A stretch of 64,000 bases of DNA from Megascapheus bottae (lineage: Eukaryota > Chordata > Mammalia > Rodentia > Geomyidae): NCBI GenBank assembly GCA_024803745.1, contig JANJXV010000004.1, positions 57,145,858 to 57,209,857 of the forward strand, given 5' to 3'. The number at the start of each line of letters is the position of its first letter. Positions within the stretch are counted from its first letter, which is position 1. The translations under genes and the position numbers were made by a program. The notes beneath the pieces were generated by a model. The model saw nothing but the letters and a program-made list of their open reading frames with translations, did not search any database and was not told where the DNA came from. This document shows, piece by piece, positions 23,508 through 34,925 of this stretch.

Positions 23508-24122
23508 GTACAGAATACATATTGAATTAAAGTATACAACTCTATACATATTAGGAACATCTACAATGCCACTCCATGAATACAATCTGCAGCCATCTCA
23601 TATTTCCTTTTGTAACTACCTTTGCATTATCAATCACTCTTTCCCATAAACTGCCATCCTGAGGAGAATTCTGACTAGAGTTTTTTTTTTGTTGTTGTTT
23701 TTGGGTTTTATTTTGGCATTATGTTCTGCTTCCAATTAAACAAGTGCCAAGAAAGCATACCATTAGTGTCTGAAATGGGCCAAATCTTTCCAAAATGTAT
23801 GAAATCTTGTTTGTTTGAAAGTCTTTCCTTCATGAATCGACAGTGCTCTCTTTTCAAATAAATAACAGTCAGGTCTTAATTCACATGCTCATATATTCAA
23901 CATAAGGTTTTATTAAGTGAAGTTTAAATTTTTCAAAGGAATTATATAAGGCAGTAAAAAACCCTCACAGGGTGAAAAAAAAAACTAATCGGAGACATTA
24001 TTAATCCATGTGATTTGGTGGTGAAGTGACACTGACATTGAATGATCTGGATAACACATTCCTGTCAAAAGTGTAGTCTACCTGACGGAAACTGATCACA
24101 GTTATAGCCAATTGATGAGCTT
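23506..24122. other. Unique sequence
   Basis: Nothing recognised. Confidence 0.5.
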
Positions 24123-24262
24123 TGTAAAAAATTATATTATGAAGGTGATGTACAGAGGGGTTACAGTTGCATCAATCAGGTATAAGTACATTTCTTTTTA
24201 TACAATGTCTCTCTCTTCCTCATTTTCTTCCAGTTTTTTCCTTTCTGACCCCTTCCCCCCAA
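24123..24262 (-). mobile_element. L1 3' UTR tail
   Basis: Plus-strand signature gatgtacagaggggttacag and atcaatcaggtataagtac, as at 806 and 32587. It abuts the TNFAIP8-like pseudogene. The exact border between them, somewhere in 24250-24300, is unclear. Confidence 0.75.
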
Positions 24263-24289
24263 GTTGTTGAGTTCATTTCCAATAGTGAG

Positions 24290-24985
24290 CCTAGTGAGTT
24301 TAACTGGTTCAATTTCTCCATTAATACCAGCTTGTGTTGCTTCAACTGATTATTCCTGTAAATAATGGCCATCTTGATGATGGACTTGAGATTCTTGATG
24401 TCTTTCTCTACTTCCTTGTTCTGGGTGTTCCTTTTTAGAGTTGTTCCAACACCTTGGTGCTTGCACCATTGATCAAGGTGGTAGCAATGTATGTGGACCA
24501 TTTTACCCAAATAATTTTTTTTGTTGTTAACCATGGGGCTTGAACTCAGGGTCTGAGCTTTTTCTTTTTTTTGTGGGTCATGGGGCTTGAACTCAACCTG
24601 GATGATGTTCCTGAGCTCTTAAACTCAAGGTTTCCCTCTTACCCTTGAGCCAAGCCCCATTTCCCATTTTCTAGTTAAGAGTCTCAGGTCCTTTTGTGCC
24701 TGAGCCGGCTTTGAACCTTGATCCTCAGATGTAAGCCTCCTGAGTAGCTAGGATTATAGGCATGAGACACCATGCCTGGCTGTCTCTGAGCTCTTTTTAC
24801 TCAAGGCTAGTGCTCTACTATTTTGATCCACAGCAACACTTCCTTAACTGAAGTCTTCTGTGCCTGAATGGCCAGGTTTTTGGAATTGAAGATCTCTGTG
24901 GCCACTTGCCAGACTTTGTTCAAGCCAAATTCTCCACCAGTGAACCTGAGCACACTGATTGAAGAAGCACATATAATTCCCATTT
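24290..24985 (-). pseudogene. TNFAIP8: TNFAIP8-like processed pseudogene, interrupted by SINEs
   Basis: Read on the minus strand, 24905-24853 encodes VATEIFNSKNLAIQAQK. This matches the start of the main coding exon of TNFAIP8, a cytosolic regulator of apoptosis and lipid signalling. After two SINEs the frame resumes with LGKMV (about 24510-24496), then TQNK..EVEK.IKNL..IIKMAIIYRNNQ and LVLMEK (about 24321). These pieces keep the order and spacing of the family's first helices. Between LGKMV and TQNK the reading is out of frame, so at least two indels are present. The C-terminal two thirds of the family domain is absent; L1 sequence follows. Upstream of the Val codon, 24906-24985 may be leader sequence. 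The words favour TNFAIP8 over TNFAIP8L1-L3, but this rests on memory of the family. It is dead: truncated, frameshifted and split. Confidence 0.75.
24515..24850 (-). mobile_element. SINE right half split by a class B SINE, inside the pseudogene
   Basis: The outer element (24515-24560 and 24783-24850) is a tRNA-like right half on the minus strand (catggggcttgaactcagg ... actcaaggctagtgctcta). A class B SINE at 24561-24782 was inserted in it, duplicating CTGAGCT(C)TTTTT (near 24556 and 24786). Both post-date the pseudogene. Confidence 0.85.
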
Positions 24986-26010
24986 TCTAGCAGACCTTAA
25001 GCCTATGCCTTTTCCACTTCATAAATATTGCTGCTATATATGCAACACATATTCAGAGAACTTCTGACTTACATTCAACTTTGAAATCTACTGTGAAGAG
25101 GGGCATTCATAGCTTTCCTCTTAGGAAGACTCAACTCTATTCTCAAACAGTAAAAATTCTATCATTCTTTTCTACAGAAAGTTGATTTTATGTTCTAAAC
25201 CAAAGATACCAGGGCCTACAATATGTAAAATAAGAAATTAAGAATGTGCTCATATTGTATGTAAAAATATTGGCATGTGTAAGTTATCCAGGAAGAGAAA
25301 CAATTGCTTTCACCCATCATACCTCATTTTGCATTTCCTTCTCATCCCTTGACTCAGCTCCCATCTCACTTTACTATGGACAGTGGAAGAGTTATATCAC
25401 ACTGTGACTAGATAATTTAGGAAAGGACCTGGTTAGGAAACAAAGACAGATGTTTCCCCAACATTTTGAGGCAGACTAAAATAAGGCATAGGAAGCAGAC
25501 AATTCTAGGGTTATTTTAGCTTCCAGTTACTTCAAGAGTATGGTGGCTCTTTACTTACCAATTTAGCCATGGAGGGAAATCTTGGAGTATAGAGAAGTCA
25601 TTCCAGAGGAGAGTCTTGATTCTACTCCTGTGTCTTTTCTTTCTCAGGAAGCTTTTAGTTTAGCTCTTGTGAATAATTAGGCTGCAAAATTGCTTTTGTG
25701 TAAGATAAAGATTGCATCATATTCAATGTCCTGAGAATTATCAGTGTTTAAAAGTGAACCTCACATAAACACTTTGAAGATTCCTTGGGTGACTGGACAT
25801 CTTCATTTTCTTTGGGTTGAATTTGGGAGGAAAGACAGCCAGCTGGAACTGTTGTAGACCTGCTTTAGATTTGTGCTGAGTCTCTTTGTATGTCTTAATA
25901 CTAGTCATCCCTGGGGACTAGATGTCAGCATGGTGATGGTGTCAGGTGGTGGTCAGCCTCTGATACAACTTACTAAATGAATGGAAATCTCAGGTAAACA
26001 TTCACCTTTA

Positions 26011-26012
<2 letters not shown>
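24986..26012. other. Unique sequence
   Basis: No repeat or gene recognised. Confidence 0.5.
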
Positions 26013-26055
<43 letters not shown>

Positions 26056-26083
26056 CACATGTGCACGTGCACACACACACACA
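26013..26083. repeat. (TG)n then (CA)n
   Basis: About 20 TG units, a 14-base spacer (tatgcacatgtgca), then CA units. The two arms are complementary, giving a potential hairpin. Confidence 0.9.
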
Positions 26084-26308
26084 CCCCAATCCTTGGGCTT
26101 GATTGAACTCAGGGCCTGGGTGCTGTCATTGAGCATTTTTATTTAAGGCTCACACTCTACTACTTGAGCCATAGCTCCACATCTGGCTTTTTGGTGGTTA
26201 ACTGGAGATATAAGTAGACTTTTATTTCCTGGGCTGGCTTTGAGTTGTGATCTTTGCATCTCAGCCTCCTGAGTAGCTAGGATCACAGGCATGAACTACT
26301 AGTGCCTG
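26084..26308 (-). mobile_element. Class B SINE
   Basis: Minus-strand element; plus-strand words cttgattgaactcagggcct and cctcctgagtagctaggatc mark the tail and head. It follows the (CA)n. Confidence 0.9.
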
Positions 26309-27659
26309 AATTTGCATTAGAGTTTTAATTGATGCAATTTGAGGAAAAGGTTAAAACATTTTTCATAATTAGAAGTGTGTGTGTGTGTTTGCTATCTTTA
26401 TGTTTATTTTTTCTCTTAAATTTTAATTAGTATGTAGTTTCTAAAGTTGGAACTATAAGTTGATTGCTATCTCCTGGAATAGATTTGGAAGAAATCATTG
26501 CACCACGTAAAGTCCCCTTAAAGCTAGAGCTCATACTTAGGAATTAGGAAGCTTTCTGAATTCTGTAAAAAATGTGAGAAATAGGAAAATGAACTTGAGC
26601 TGAAAACTTAATTTTCCGCTGACAAAATTATGGGTTTGACTTTTGTAACTTAATCTTATGACCACTGCTAACTCCTGTTAATGGATTAGCCTTTTCTTAT
26701 TGTATCCCAGAATATTTTTCAACCATCTCTATAATATTCCTGCTTAGCATAAAGCCAAGCTTAAGGAAGCGCTTGGTAAATATTAGCTAGGAGGGTTGAA
26801 AAGTAGCTGGCTACACTTAAGCACATCGCTTTCCTTTCCATCCCTCCTTATTTCCTAAGCTTTAGTCCTTCTGTTGCATTGCTGCCTTGAGACCTATATT
26901 GATGGTCATTTTAAACAGTCCATTAAGCAAATCTACTTGCAGTCTTGGTACCCTTGGTGATTTTTATCTATTCATTCTTCATTTCTATTGAAAAGTCAAA
27001 GATAAAGCAGGAGAGGAATTAAAAATTTCCAAATACTTATTTAATTTCATCATCCAATAGACTTTCCTCCTTTGGACTTTAAATAATTATTGGAACTATG
27101 TTCCAATTTTACTTTCTGACCAACATAGTATATGAGCAAATTTTATTTACAGAAATCTCTTGTAAAAAGAATATCTTTTATAAGGTGTCACAGGGCTCAG
27201 AGTAAATAGTTGCTTTAGGCTGTAAAACAAACTACAAGCAAAGCTGACAAAATGAGTAGAATTCCCAGTTCCCAGGTTAGAAAGGGATTAATGAGATTAA
27301 TTTTACTAAATTGTAATATATGCACATGCAAATTACCATTATGAAACCCCTTTGTAAGGCTGTGTTGAGATTTGGGGGTAGGAGAGGGACAGGAACTAGC
27401 AGGAGGAGAGAGGGCCGATGGAAAAAGTAAATGAAGGTGAAGACAGTTGAAGTATTTTATATGCATGTATGAAAATAGAACCTGTTAAAATTGTTTTAAG
27501 AAGTGTGAAGTCAGGTAAGAGCCAGTTATTGTTCCAGGAGTTGAAATTGATTGGTATAGGTTGTATACACATATGGAAATGTAACGATTAAGAATTAAGA
27601 TGACTCCCCCCTCTCCCCCTCCCGCCTCCGCCACCTTGTGCAACCAGTATATACTAATC
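26309..27659. other. Unique sequence
   Basis: Only a short (GT)n at about 26373-26388 stands out. No gene recognised. Confidence 0.5.
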
Positions 27660-27722
27660 AAAGGAATATAAAGAAAGGAAGGGAGGGAGGAAGAAAGAAA
27701 GGAAGGAAGGAAAAGAGAGAAA
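27660..27722. repeat. GA-rich tract (GGAA units)
   Basis: About 60 bases of AAGG, GGGA and AAAG units. Confidence 0.9.
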
Positions 27723-27921
27723 GTCAGGTCCTTATTCATACTTGGGTTTTTACCAAGTAATAGCAATTCTTGTAAGATGTCTAACAAACTGGAGTTTCAG
27801 GGACTCCAGCTGTGAGGATAGTTTGTTTTGCAGAGAGCTGGGGCTTTTGGCTGTTGAATGCTTTTTATTATTGTGGGTGACAAAATATTTCTTTTTCTCT
27901 GTGTACACAAATCTCTCCAAG

Positions 27922-28118
27922 TGCCAGTGGCTCATGTCTATAATCATAGCAACTAAGGATATTGAGATCTAAGGATATTGATTCAAACCCAGTCTAGGTA
28001 GAGAAGTCTGTGAGATTCTTACCTTCAATTAACCACCAAAAATGCTAGAAGTGGAGGCTTGGCTCAACTGGTAGAGCACCAGGCTTGGGTAAAAAAGCCC
28101 TGAGTTCAAACCTAATAT
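27922..28118 (+). mobile_element. Class B SINE with internal duplication
   Basis: The B1-like head contains a duplicated aaggatattgagatct / aaggatattgattc. The tRNA-like tail leads into (CA)n at 28119-28157. Confidence 0.85.
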
Positions 28119-28157
28119 CATATACACACATGTGCACAGTGTGCACACACACACACA

Positions 28158-29040
28158 GATGTTTTATCTACGAATAATACTCTGTTTTATAACTGATTCA
28201 TGAAAATGCTACCACTTGGTGAATTTTTTACATTTTCACTCATCAAAGAAGCTGTAGTTGTAATTCTTAATTTTTTTAGCTAGTTTGATGCAATATTCTA
28301 ATTTCCAACTTCATATTTAAATAACTTCTCTTACAAGAGTGAGTATATCTGTTGAGTGCTGAGTAGACAGATTATACATTATTATTTCTATATTTAGGAA
28401 AAAAGTGTCAGTGTTGACTATATGCACTTTTAACTATGAGATCTTTTGAGAATTTGCAATGTCACATACATTTCAGCAAGGCGTTCAAACAGTCTCTCAG
28501 GAATTTAAACACTTCTGGTTATGAAAACAAAATTTCATTTTTATTTTTCCAAGCTGTCTCCTTACATATTGCACTTCAGAAAAATCACCATTACTACTTT
28601 TATTGCCCAATTGCTTAAAAGTTAATTGGTTCAGCACCTGGGCAGGAAGCCGTTTTGGCAGAAACTCTGTTTTCTTCAAGTTCTAGCCATAAAATTCTGG
28701 ATAGTGAATTGTAATCAGGCACTCCTTTTTTACTACCAAGCACCATAGAATACTAATGTGTTAGCTGAAGACATTACAGTATACTCATTAGGAATATGGA
28801 AGTCGTTTATTAGCTATAACTTGGCATTAAAAGTGCATATTTCTTACTGGAGTTTGGGTCTAAATTTGTAATACTTATTTCAAATCTGTCAGTTACTCTT
28901 CTGTCTTTCCTTCTTACTTTTTACCCCCACCCCTTACAGAAATGAATTGTGCTTTTAGATGAGTTAGACTTGATGGCTTAACCTTTGGTCTCTGTAAGTC
29001 TCCTAAGTGGTTAAGTCACAGAGGAAAGGTGAAATTTGAC
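28158..29040. other. Unique sequence
   Basis: Nothing recognised. Confidence 0.5.
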
Positions 29041-29044
29041 TGGG

Positions 29045-29101
<57 letters not shown>

Positions 29102-29113
29102 ATCTATCTATCT
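29045..29113. repeat. (TCTG)n then (TCTA)n
   Basis: About 17 tetranucleotide units with one CA interruption near 29100. Confidence 0.95.
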
Positions 29114-29332
29114 ATTTTACAGTGTAGGTTCTTGGGGCTTGAGCTCTTGCTTAGCTTTTCATACTCAAAGTTGGTGCTCTATCACTTCAGCTACAACTAC
29201 ACTTCCAGCCTCTGGCTGATTAATTGGATATAAGTCTTATGGGCTTTTCTGCCTAGGCTGGCCTTGATCTCTGAACCTTTACATCTCCTGAGCACCTAGG
29301 ATTTTGGGCAAGCCACCAGCACCTACCTGACT
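29114..29332 (-). mobile_element. Diverged class B SINE
   Basis: Plus-strand words cttggggcttgagctcttgc, gattaattggatataagtct and gagcacctaggattttgg. The tail end is lost in the microsatellite. Confidence 0.8.
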
Positions 29333-29850
29333 GGTACACCTAAAATAAGGCTACTGTGACAAATTTCATGCCTCTGTTGGTCAAACCTTGAATGTGTGGT
29401 CACATCTTTTATATAATCTTTATGTTAATTCATGCTGGCCAAAAATTTGTAGGATAAGCAGACTTCTCCTTCTCCTTAATCTGGAAAAACGAAGTCCATT
29501 TGATCACTAAGTAGTTGTATGGAAACCTGTGAAGGGCACTGGGATGCATGCAGACTTAGTGAGTGTTATCCAGGACTTGGGATCCTTACTGTGGTTTTCT
29601 GGAAGTACAATGAGGAATGGAATTCCTTTTAAATTCCTATTCCTATGCTTCTTGAATGCATTGCAGCTCTAAGACTGAACCACATAGGAATGGCTTTCAT
29701 GAGATCATATGCAGGTTCAGCTTTCTCATAATTCTTTGTCCATTTAAACTGCTGTGCAGAGCAGGGAGAGTCTGCACTGTAAGAACTCTGCAAGATTCTG
29801 AATATTTATCTTAGCTACAACAGGAACATTTGAATACTAGGCCATAACTC
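29333..29850. other. Unique sequence
   Basis: Nothing recognised. Confidence 0.5.
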
Positions 29851-30285
29851 TGGACAGGAACTGGTAGCTCACACCTATAATCCTAGCTACGCACCAAGCT
29901 GAAATCTGAGGATTGGGCTTCAAAGCCTGGCCATAGATGAGAGTCTATGAGTCTCTCTTCTCCCATAAACCATTCCCAAAGCAGAAAGCAGAGCTGTGGC
30001 TCAAATGGTAGAGTGCCAGCCTTGAGCAAAAAAGCTCAAGGAGAGGCTGAGAGTTTGGCCCATTGGTAGAGTGCTTGCCTAGCATGCACGAAAATCCGGT
30101 TCGATTTCTGGGTTCATCATACATAGCAAAAGCTGGAAGTGGTGCTGTGGCTCAAATGGTAGAGGTCTAGCCTTGAGAAAGCCCAAGAATAGTGCCCAGA
30201 CCCTGAGTTCAAGCCCTTGGGCTGACAAAAATGTTGGAGATAGGGCCCGGGCTCAAGACCTAGTCTGGTATAAGATACAAAAAAC
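29851..30285 (+). mobile_element. Class B SINE split by a class A SINE
   Basis: The class B element (29851-30040 and 30233-30285) breaks in its right half at gctcaaggaga and resumes at gatagggcccgggctcaag. A plus-strand class A SINE (30041-30232) fills the gap. The outer and inner elements share the right-half sequence, so both copies of that module can be compared side by side here. Confidence 0.9.
30041..30232 (+). mobile_element. Class A SINE nested in class B SINE
   Basis: Full dimer: gctgagagtttggcccattg ... gcatgcacgaaaatccgg, then ggctcaaatggtagagg ... gagttcaagccc and a short A-tail. Confidence 0.95.
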
Positions 30286-30307
30286 AAGAAAAGAGCATTA
30301 ATGTTTT

Positions 30308-30748
30308 GAAGTCTATTTAAATTTTTTTATTTTAATTAATAGAAGGATTTCATTATATTCAACAGATAGAAGGTGCATTACTTCACAAACACTGATACCC
30401 CTTCTCATATTTTTGTCCCTGTTTCCCTCCCCTCACTCCTCCCCTCATCTTGTTTTCCCTTCCTTCCCTATCCTATTTCAAATAAACAAATAGACATATG
30501 TACAATATACCAGATAACAAGGTAAGATACTATAACAATATGAGAATAACCAAGGGACAAGAACAGAGATGAGAAATAACATAGTACATTAAGAACAACA
30601 ATCACACAGTATATGGCTCTTGTTTCCATATCCTAGAGGTCCTTTAATTTAGCCTCATCCTATATGATCTTATATATCTAGGTTTTGCCCTATTGTAAAT
30701 CTCTGCTAGGAGAGTCCAAGGTTTATAATAATTATATAAGTCTATTTT
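30308..30748 (-). mobile_element. L1 3' UTR, 5'-truncated
   Basis: Minus-strand L1 tail of about 410 bases (30325-30735), closely like 6985-7290, 32690-33090 and 62990-63420. AAGTCTATTT occurs on both sides (30308-30320 region and 30738-30748), a likely duplication. Confidence 0.85.
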
Positions 30749-30751
30749 TTA

Positions 30752-31725
30752 TTTTTAAAATTTTTTATTGTATTTTATAGATAATAAATATATAGATAAT
30801 ATATAGAGGGGTTACAGTTACATTCATCAGGTAGTGGGTACATTATTTCTTGAATCTTGAAATCCCTTCTCATGTTTTAGTCCTTCCTTCCCATCCTAGT
30901 CATCTTGTTTTCCCCCTTCCCTTCCTTATTTCAAATAAACAAATACATACATATATATATATATACACACACAGTATATCAGGTAGCGAAGTCAGATACA
31001 ATAACCACATGAGATTTGCCATAAGTAGAAAAAAATAACTTCATATAGTACATTAAGAACAACAACCACAAAGGTACATCTCTTGTTTCTATAACCTAGA
31101 GTTCAATTCATTAATCTCATTCTTTATGACCATATGCACATAGCTTTTAACAACTATGAGACTCTACCTCACTCCAGTTAGAATGGCCATGATCAAGAAA
31201 TCTAATAACAACAGATGCTGGAGGGGATGTGTCCAGGAGGGATCACTACTACACTGTTGGTGGGAGTGCAAACTCATTCAACCACTATGGAAAGCAGTAT
31301 GGCAGTGCCTCAAAAGACTAAACATAGAGCTCCCCTATGACCCAGCCATCCCACTACTTGGCATTTACAAAAGTCCAGAAACAAGGATATACTAAAGTCA
31401 TTAGCACAACAATATTCATTGGAGCATTATTTACCATAGCAAAGATAATGGAACCAACACAGATGCCCCTCAGATGATTGGATCAAGAAGAGGTGGTACT
31501 TATTATACACAATGGAATTCTCTGCTGCCATCTGAAAGAATGACATCATCCCATTCATAAGGAAATGGAAAGACTTGGAAAAAAATCATATTAACTGAAA
31601 TAAGCCAGACCCAAAGGAGCATAGGCTCCATGGCTTCCCTCATTTGTTGTAATTAGTACACATCTAGGACTTTCCTAGCAGAGGATATCACAATAGCTCA
31701 AAAGCTATGTACATATAGTCATAAA
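30752..31725. mobile_element. L1 insertion with 5' inversion (twin priming)
   Basis: 30752-31148 is an L1 3' UTR on the minus strand. Then, without a gap, 31149-31725 is L1 on the plus strand: ORF2 C-terminus (31156-31395, motif RCWRGCVQEGSLLHCWWECK) and the start of the 3' UTR. The two parts overlap in L1 coordinates by about 26 bases: 31123-31148 is the reverse complement of 31700-31725 with two mismatches. That is the geometry of a single L1 whose 5' part was inverted during insertion. GTCTATTTTTTATT (30740) and GTCTACTTTTTAAT (31731) may be the duplication. Confidence 0.75.
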
Positions 31726-31795
31726 TATTTGTCTACTTTTTAATCTCATTACCTTCCTTTCTCTGTCAAGAATGAGCATCATCTGAAACTGGATG

Positions 31796-31798
31796 GCC

Positions 31799-31882
<84 letters not shown>

Positions 31883-31990
31883 TCTCTCCATTCCTCTCTC
31901 CCTCTCTCCCTCCCTCCATCCCTCTCTCCCTCCCTCCATCCCTCTCTCCCTCCCTTCATCCCTCTCTCCCTCTCTGTCTCTCTCTCTCCA
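31796..31990. repeat. CT-rich microsatellite
   Basis: About 38 TC units, then CCCT, CTCC and CATC units. It ends in a class A SINE tail. Confidence 0.95.
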
Positions 31991-32176
31991 GCCCTGGTAT
32001 TTGAACTCACAGCCTGGTCCCTGTCCTTGAGCTTTCTCAAGCCTAACACTCTACCACTTAAGCCATAGCATCACTTCTGGCTTTTTCTGTGTATGTATGT
32101 GGTACCAAGGAATTGAACTCAGGGCTCTGTGCATGCTAGTCAAGCACTCTACCTCTAGGCCACACTCCCAGCCCTT
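31991..32176 (-). mobile_element. Class A SINE
   Basis: Minus-strand dimer (ggtatttgaactcacagcct ... tgcatgctagtcaagcactc on the plus strand). Its A-tail side has become the CT tract. Confidence 0.9.
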
Positions 32177-32390
32177 AATCATTCTTTTTTTTGCCAGTTC
32201 TAGGGCTTAAACTCAAGGCCTGGGCACTGTCTTTGGTCACTTTTGCTCAAGACAAGTGCTCTGCCACTTGAGCCATATTGCCACCACTAACTTTTTCTGA
32301 GAATGTGATACCAAGGAATTGAACCTAGGGTTCTGTGCATGCTAGGCAACCACTAGCACTAGGCTATGCTCCTGGTTCCTCAATCATGCT
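32177..32390 (-). mobile_element. Class A SINE
   Basis: Second minus-strand dimer in tandem, at 32187-32379. TTAATCATTC and TCAATCATGC at its edges look like a decayed duplication. Confidence 0.9.
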
Positions 32391-32573
32391 TTACTTTGCA
32401 GTTTCACTACATTCTATGTTTCTAAATAATATAGTTAAATTTCTATTTTAGAATTTTGTATAAATGAATCACATATACGTCATGCTGTGTCTTGGTTTTA
32501 ATTTTTTCTGTTTATTTTTCACCAATTTTATACACTTATGAAATATCACATAATGCTACATATACATAGTGAA

Positions 32574-33337
32574 GCATGCTTTATTCTTTTTTCTTTTTTA
32601 AATTGTATTTTATTATTGGGGTAATGTACAGAGGGGTTACAGTTACATTTATCAGCTATTGGGTACAATACTTCTCTTTTTCCATATATTTTTATTGTAA
32701 TTGTAATTGATAGAAGGGTTACATTATATTCACCAGACAAAAGGTGCATTACTTCATAATACATTGATATCCTTTCTCATGTCTTGGTCCCCATTTCCCT
32801 CCCCCACCCCCTGCCCTTCATATTGTTTTCCCCTTTCCCTATCTGATTTCAAGTAACCAAATAAGCATATATATAATATATCAGATAACAAGGTAAAATG
32901 CTGTAACAATATGAGATAACCAAGGGACAGCAAAAGAGGTGAGAGATAACAGTACATTAAGGACAATAATCACTCATTATATGGCTTTTTGTTTCTATAT
33001 CCTGGAGGTACTTTCATTCAGCATCATACTATATGGCCTATGTATCTAGGTTTTGTTCTATTGTAAATCTCTGCTAGGAGAGCCCAAGGTTTCTACTGAT
33101 TATGACAAATGAGGGAAACCATTGAGCCTATGTTCCTTTGAGTCAGGCTTACTTCACTTAATATGATTTTTTCCAAGTCTTTCCATTTCCTTACAAATGG
33201 GGAGATAGCGTTCTTTCTGACAGTAACATAGAATTCCATTGTGTACAAATACCACATCTTGTTGATCCACTCATCAACTGAGGGGCATCTGGGTTGGTTC
33301 CATATCTTTGCTATGGTAAATAGTGCATGCTTTATTC
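32574..33337 (-). mobile_element. L1 3' part with a double tail and 13-base duplication
   Basis: GCATGCTTTATTC occurs at 32574-32586 and 33325-33337 and encloses one insertion. Reading the minus strand from 33324: ORF2 C-terminus (33335-33093; motif QPRCPSVDEWINKMWYLYTM), a 3' UTR of the 'ggttacattatattcacc' type to about 32690, and then a second L1 tail of the 'gtacagaggggttac' type (32676-32587) and the A-run. The outer repeats include both tails, so they arrived together. Confidence 0.85.
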
Positions 33338-33683
33338 CGTAAAAGAAAGCACTAAAGTCTGTTTTCACAGAAAATTTCCAATATAAATCTTGGTACTAAT
33401 AATTCTAGTCATCATACTGAATACTAATGACTCTCTAGCTAATGCATCTCTGGTGTAACTACAACTTAGTACAAAAACTTTAGTTTTTTCCAGTCAAATT
33501 TATATTTCTATGGTTTTCCCTGTTGTTTCCTGGAGATAAAATCCATTCATTTTCATGAATATATACACATATATACTTACACATACATGTGTATGTTTGT
33601 GTATCTATACACACACATATTCCCAGTAATATAAGTCATTTGTCGCTTTTACTGTTAGTGAGTTTTCATTAAAAACTGAATAA
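33338..33683. other. Unique sequence
   Basis: Nothing recognised except short ACATATAC-type AT-rich text. Confidence 0.45.
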
Positions 33684-33818
33684 AGTCCTGGGCCTTGAAC
33701 TCAGGGCCTGGGCACTGACCTTGGGCTTTCTCAAGACTAAAGCTCTACCACTTGAGCCACAGAACCATTTCTGTTTTTTTTCTATGTATGTGGTACAGAG
33801 GAACCAAACCCAGGTCTG
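33684..33818 (-). mobile_element. Class A SINE, 5' part missing
   Basis: The right half is complete and about 35 bases of the ID-like half remain. It stops abruptly at an L1 segment. Confidence 0.85.
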
Positions 33819-34050
33819 CTTTTACCTCCAGGTCTTTGATCCATTTGGAGTTAATCTTGGTGTCGGGTGACAAAGAAGGATCCAACTTTACTTTTCTGCA
33901 GGTGCTTAACCTGTTCTGCCAGCACCACTTGTTGAAGAGGCTATCTTTCTTCCATTCTATTTTTTTTTGGCTCCCTTATCAAAGATTAAGTGGCCATAGG
34001 TCTGTGGGTTAATATCTGGGTCCTCAGTTTTATTCCATTGTGTTGACAAA
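33819..34050 (-). mobile_element. L1 ORF2 fragment
   Basis: Plus-strand text gatccatttggagttaatct, ctgccagcaccacttgttga and ttatcaaagattaagtggcc marks a reverse-strand ORF2 piece, from a position well upstream of the ORF2 ends seen elsewhere. Confidence 0.85.
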
Positions 34051-34264
34051 TTTTCTTAATTGATTTAATATCTAATCAACTTCTTGAGCTATAATTGCAT
34101 ATTATATTTCAATTTCATATTTGTATATTTACCCCTTTACAAAAAGTCATAATTGCTAGTCCTCCTTTCCCCCCAGTACTCGTCATTTATAGGAATGTGA
34201 ATATATTAGAGAAATATTGGGGCACTGTGTTCATCCCCAATTGAAGTGAAACAAGGTAATACTC

Positions 34265-34266
<2 letters not shown>

Positions 34267-34332
<66 letters not shown>
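34267..34332. repeat. (TG)n followed by (AG)n
   Basis: About 20 TG units then 13 AG units. Same arrangement as 16494-16611. Confidence 0.95.
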
Positions 34333-34680
34333 TGCAGAATGATTTTTTTTTGTAATGTGTATTTGTAAGCTCATTGTATTTGGAGATGGATGTGTCTGTG
34401 TACATGAAAAGGTTAGGGACCTGGTGTGCCCAATTTTATCCTTCTTTGGGCTACTTTGACTCTGACTTCTTGTCCTGAGCAGAATCCAGTGAGCTTTCCT
34501 TCTCAATCACAGCCTCTTTGTCCTGACACTGTGAGGCAACATGTAAAGCAAGAGCTTCTGAGGAAGTCAAGAGACCAGAGACCAGACTGTGTTTCTCCAA
34601 GAATAATGGCCATTCATGGTGTATGGGTAGGAAAGAGCATTCAGGAACTGGGGATCCATCTTATCCTCTGAATGTGAGCA
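34333..34680. other. Unique sequence
   Basis: Nothing recognised. Confidence 0.45.
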
Positions 34681-34925
34681 GCATAGATCAGTGGTTAAGA
34701 ACATTAAAGTCTGGAATCAGACTAATTGAAATTCTAATGAAGTATAATGGATTGTTTAAATATCACATTTAATTTCTTTCTCTTATTTACATGTTACTTC
34801 AGAATTTCAGAATATTTGGGGATTAATCTAAATGGTTGAATATGCAGAGCGCTTTCTGTACATGGATAACACTTTACCACAGTGCTTGTCACAGGCTATG
34901 TCCCTAGCAAATATTATCTACTTTC
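34681..34925 (+). mobile_element. MIR-type SINE
   Basis: Reads gatcagtggttaagaacat ... gtctggaatcagac near the start and gcagagcgctttctgtac ... ccacagtgcttgtcac near the end, the order of a MIR. The central block is heavily diverged, as expected for an ancient element. Confidence 0.65.

Noticed and set aside
29045..29113. Regular short repeats resembling a CRISPR array
   Set aside because: They are TCTG/TCTA tetranucleotides without spacers in mammalian DNA.
31156..31395. Zinc-finger-like Cys/Trp-rich protein frame
   Set aside because: It is the C-terminal end of L1 ORF2 and lies in an inverted, truncated L1.
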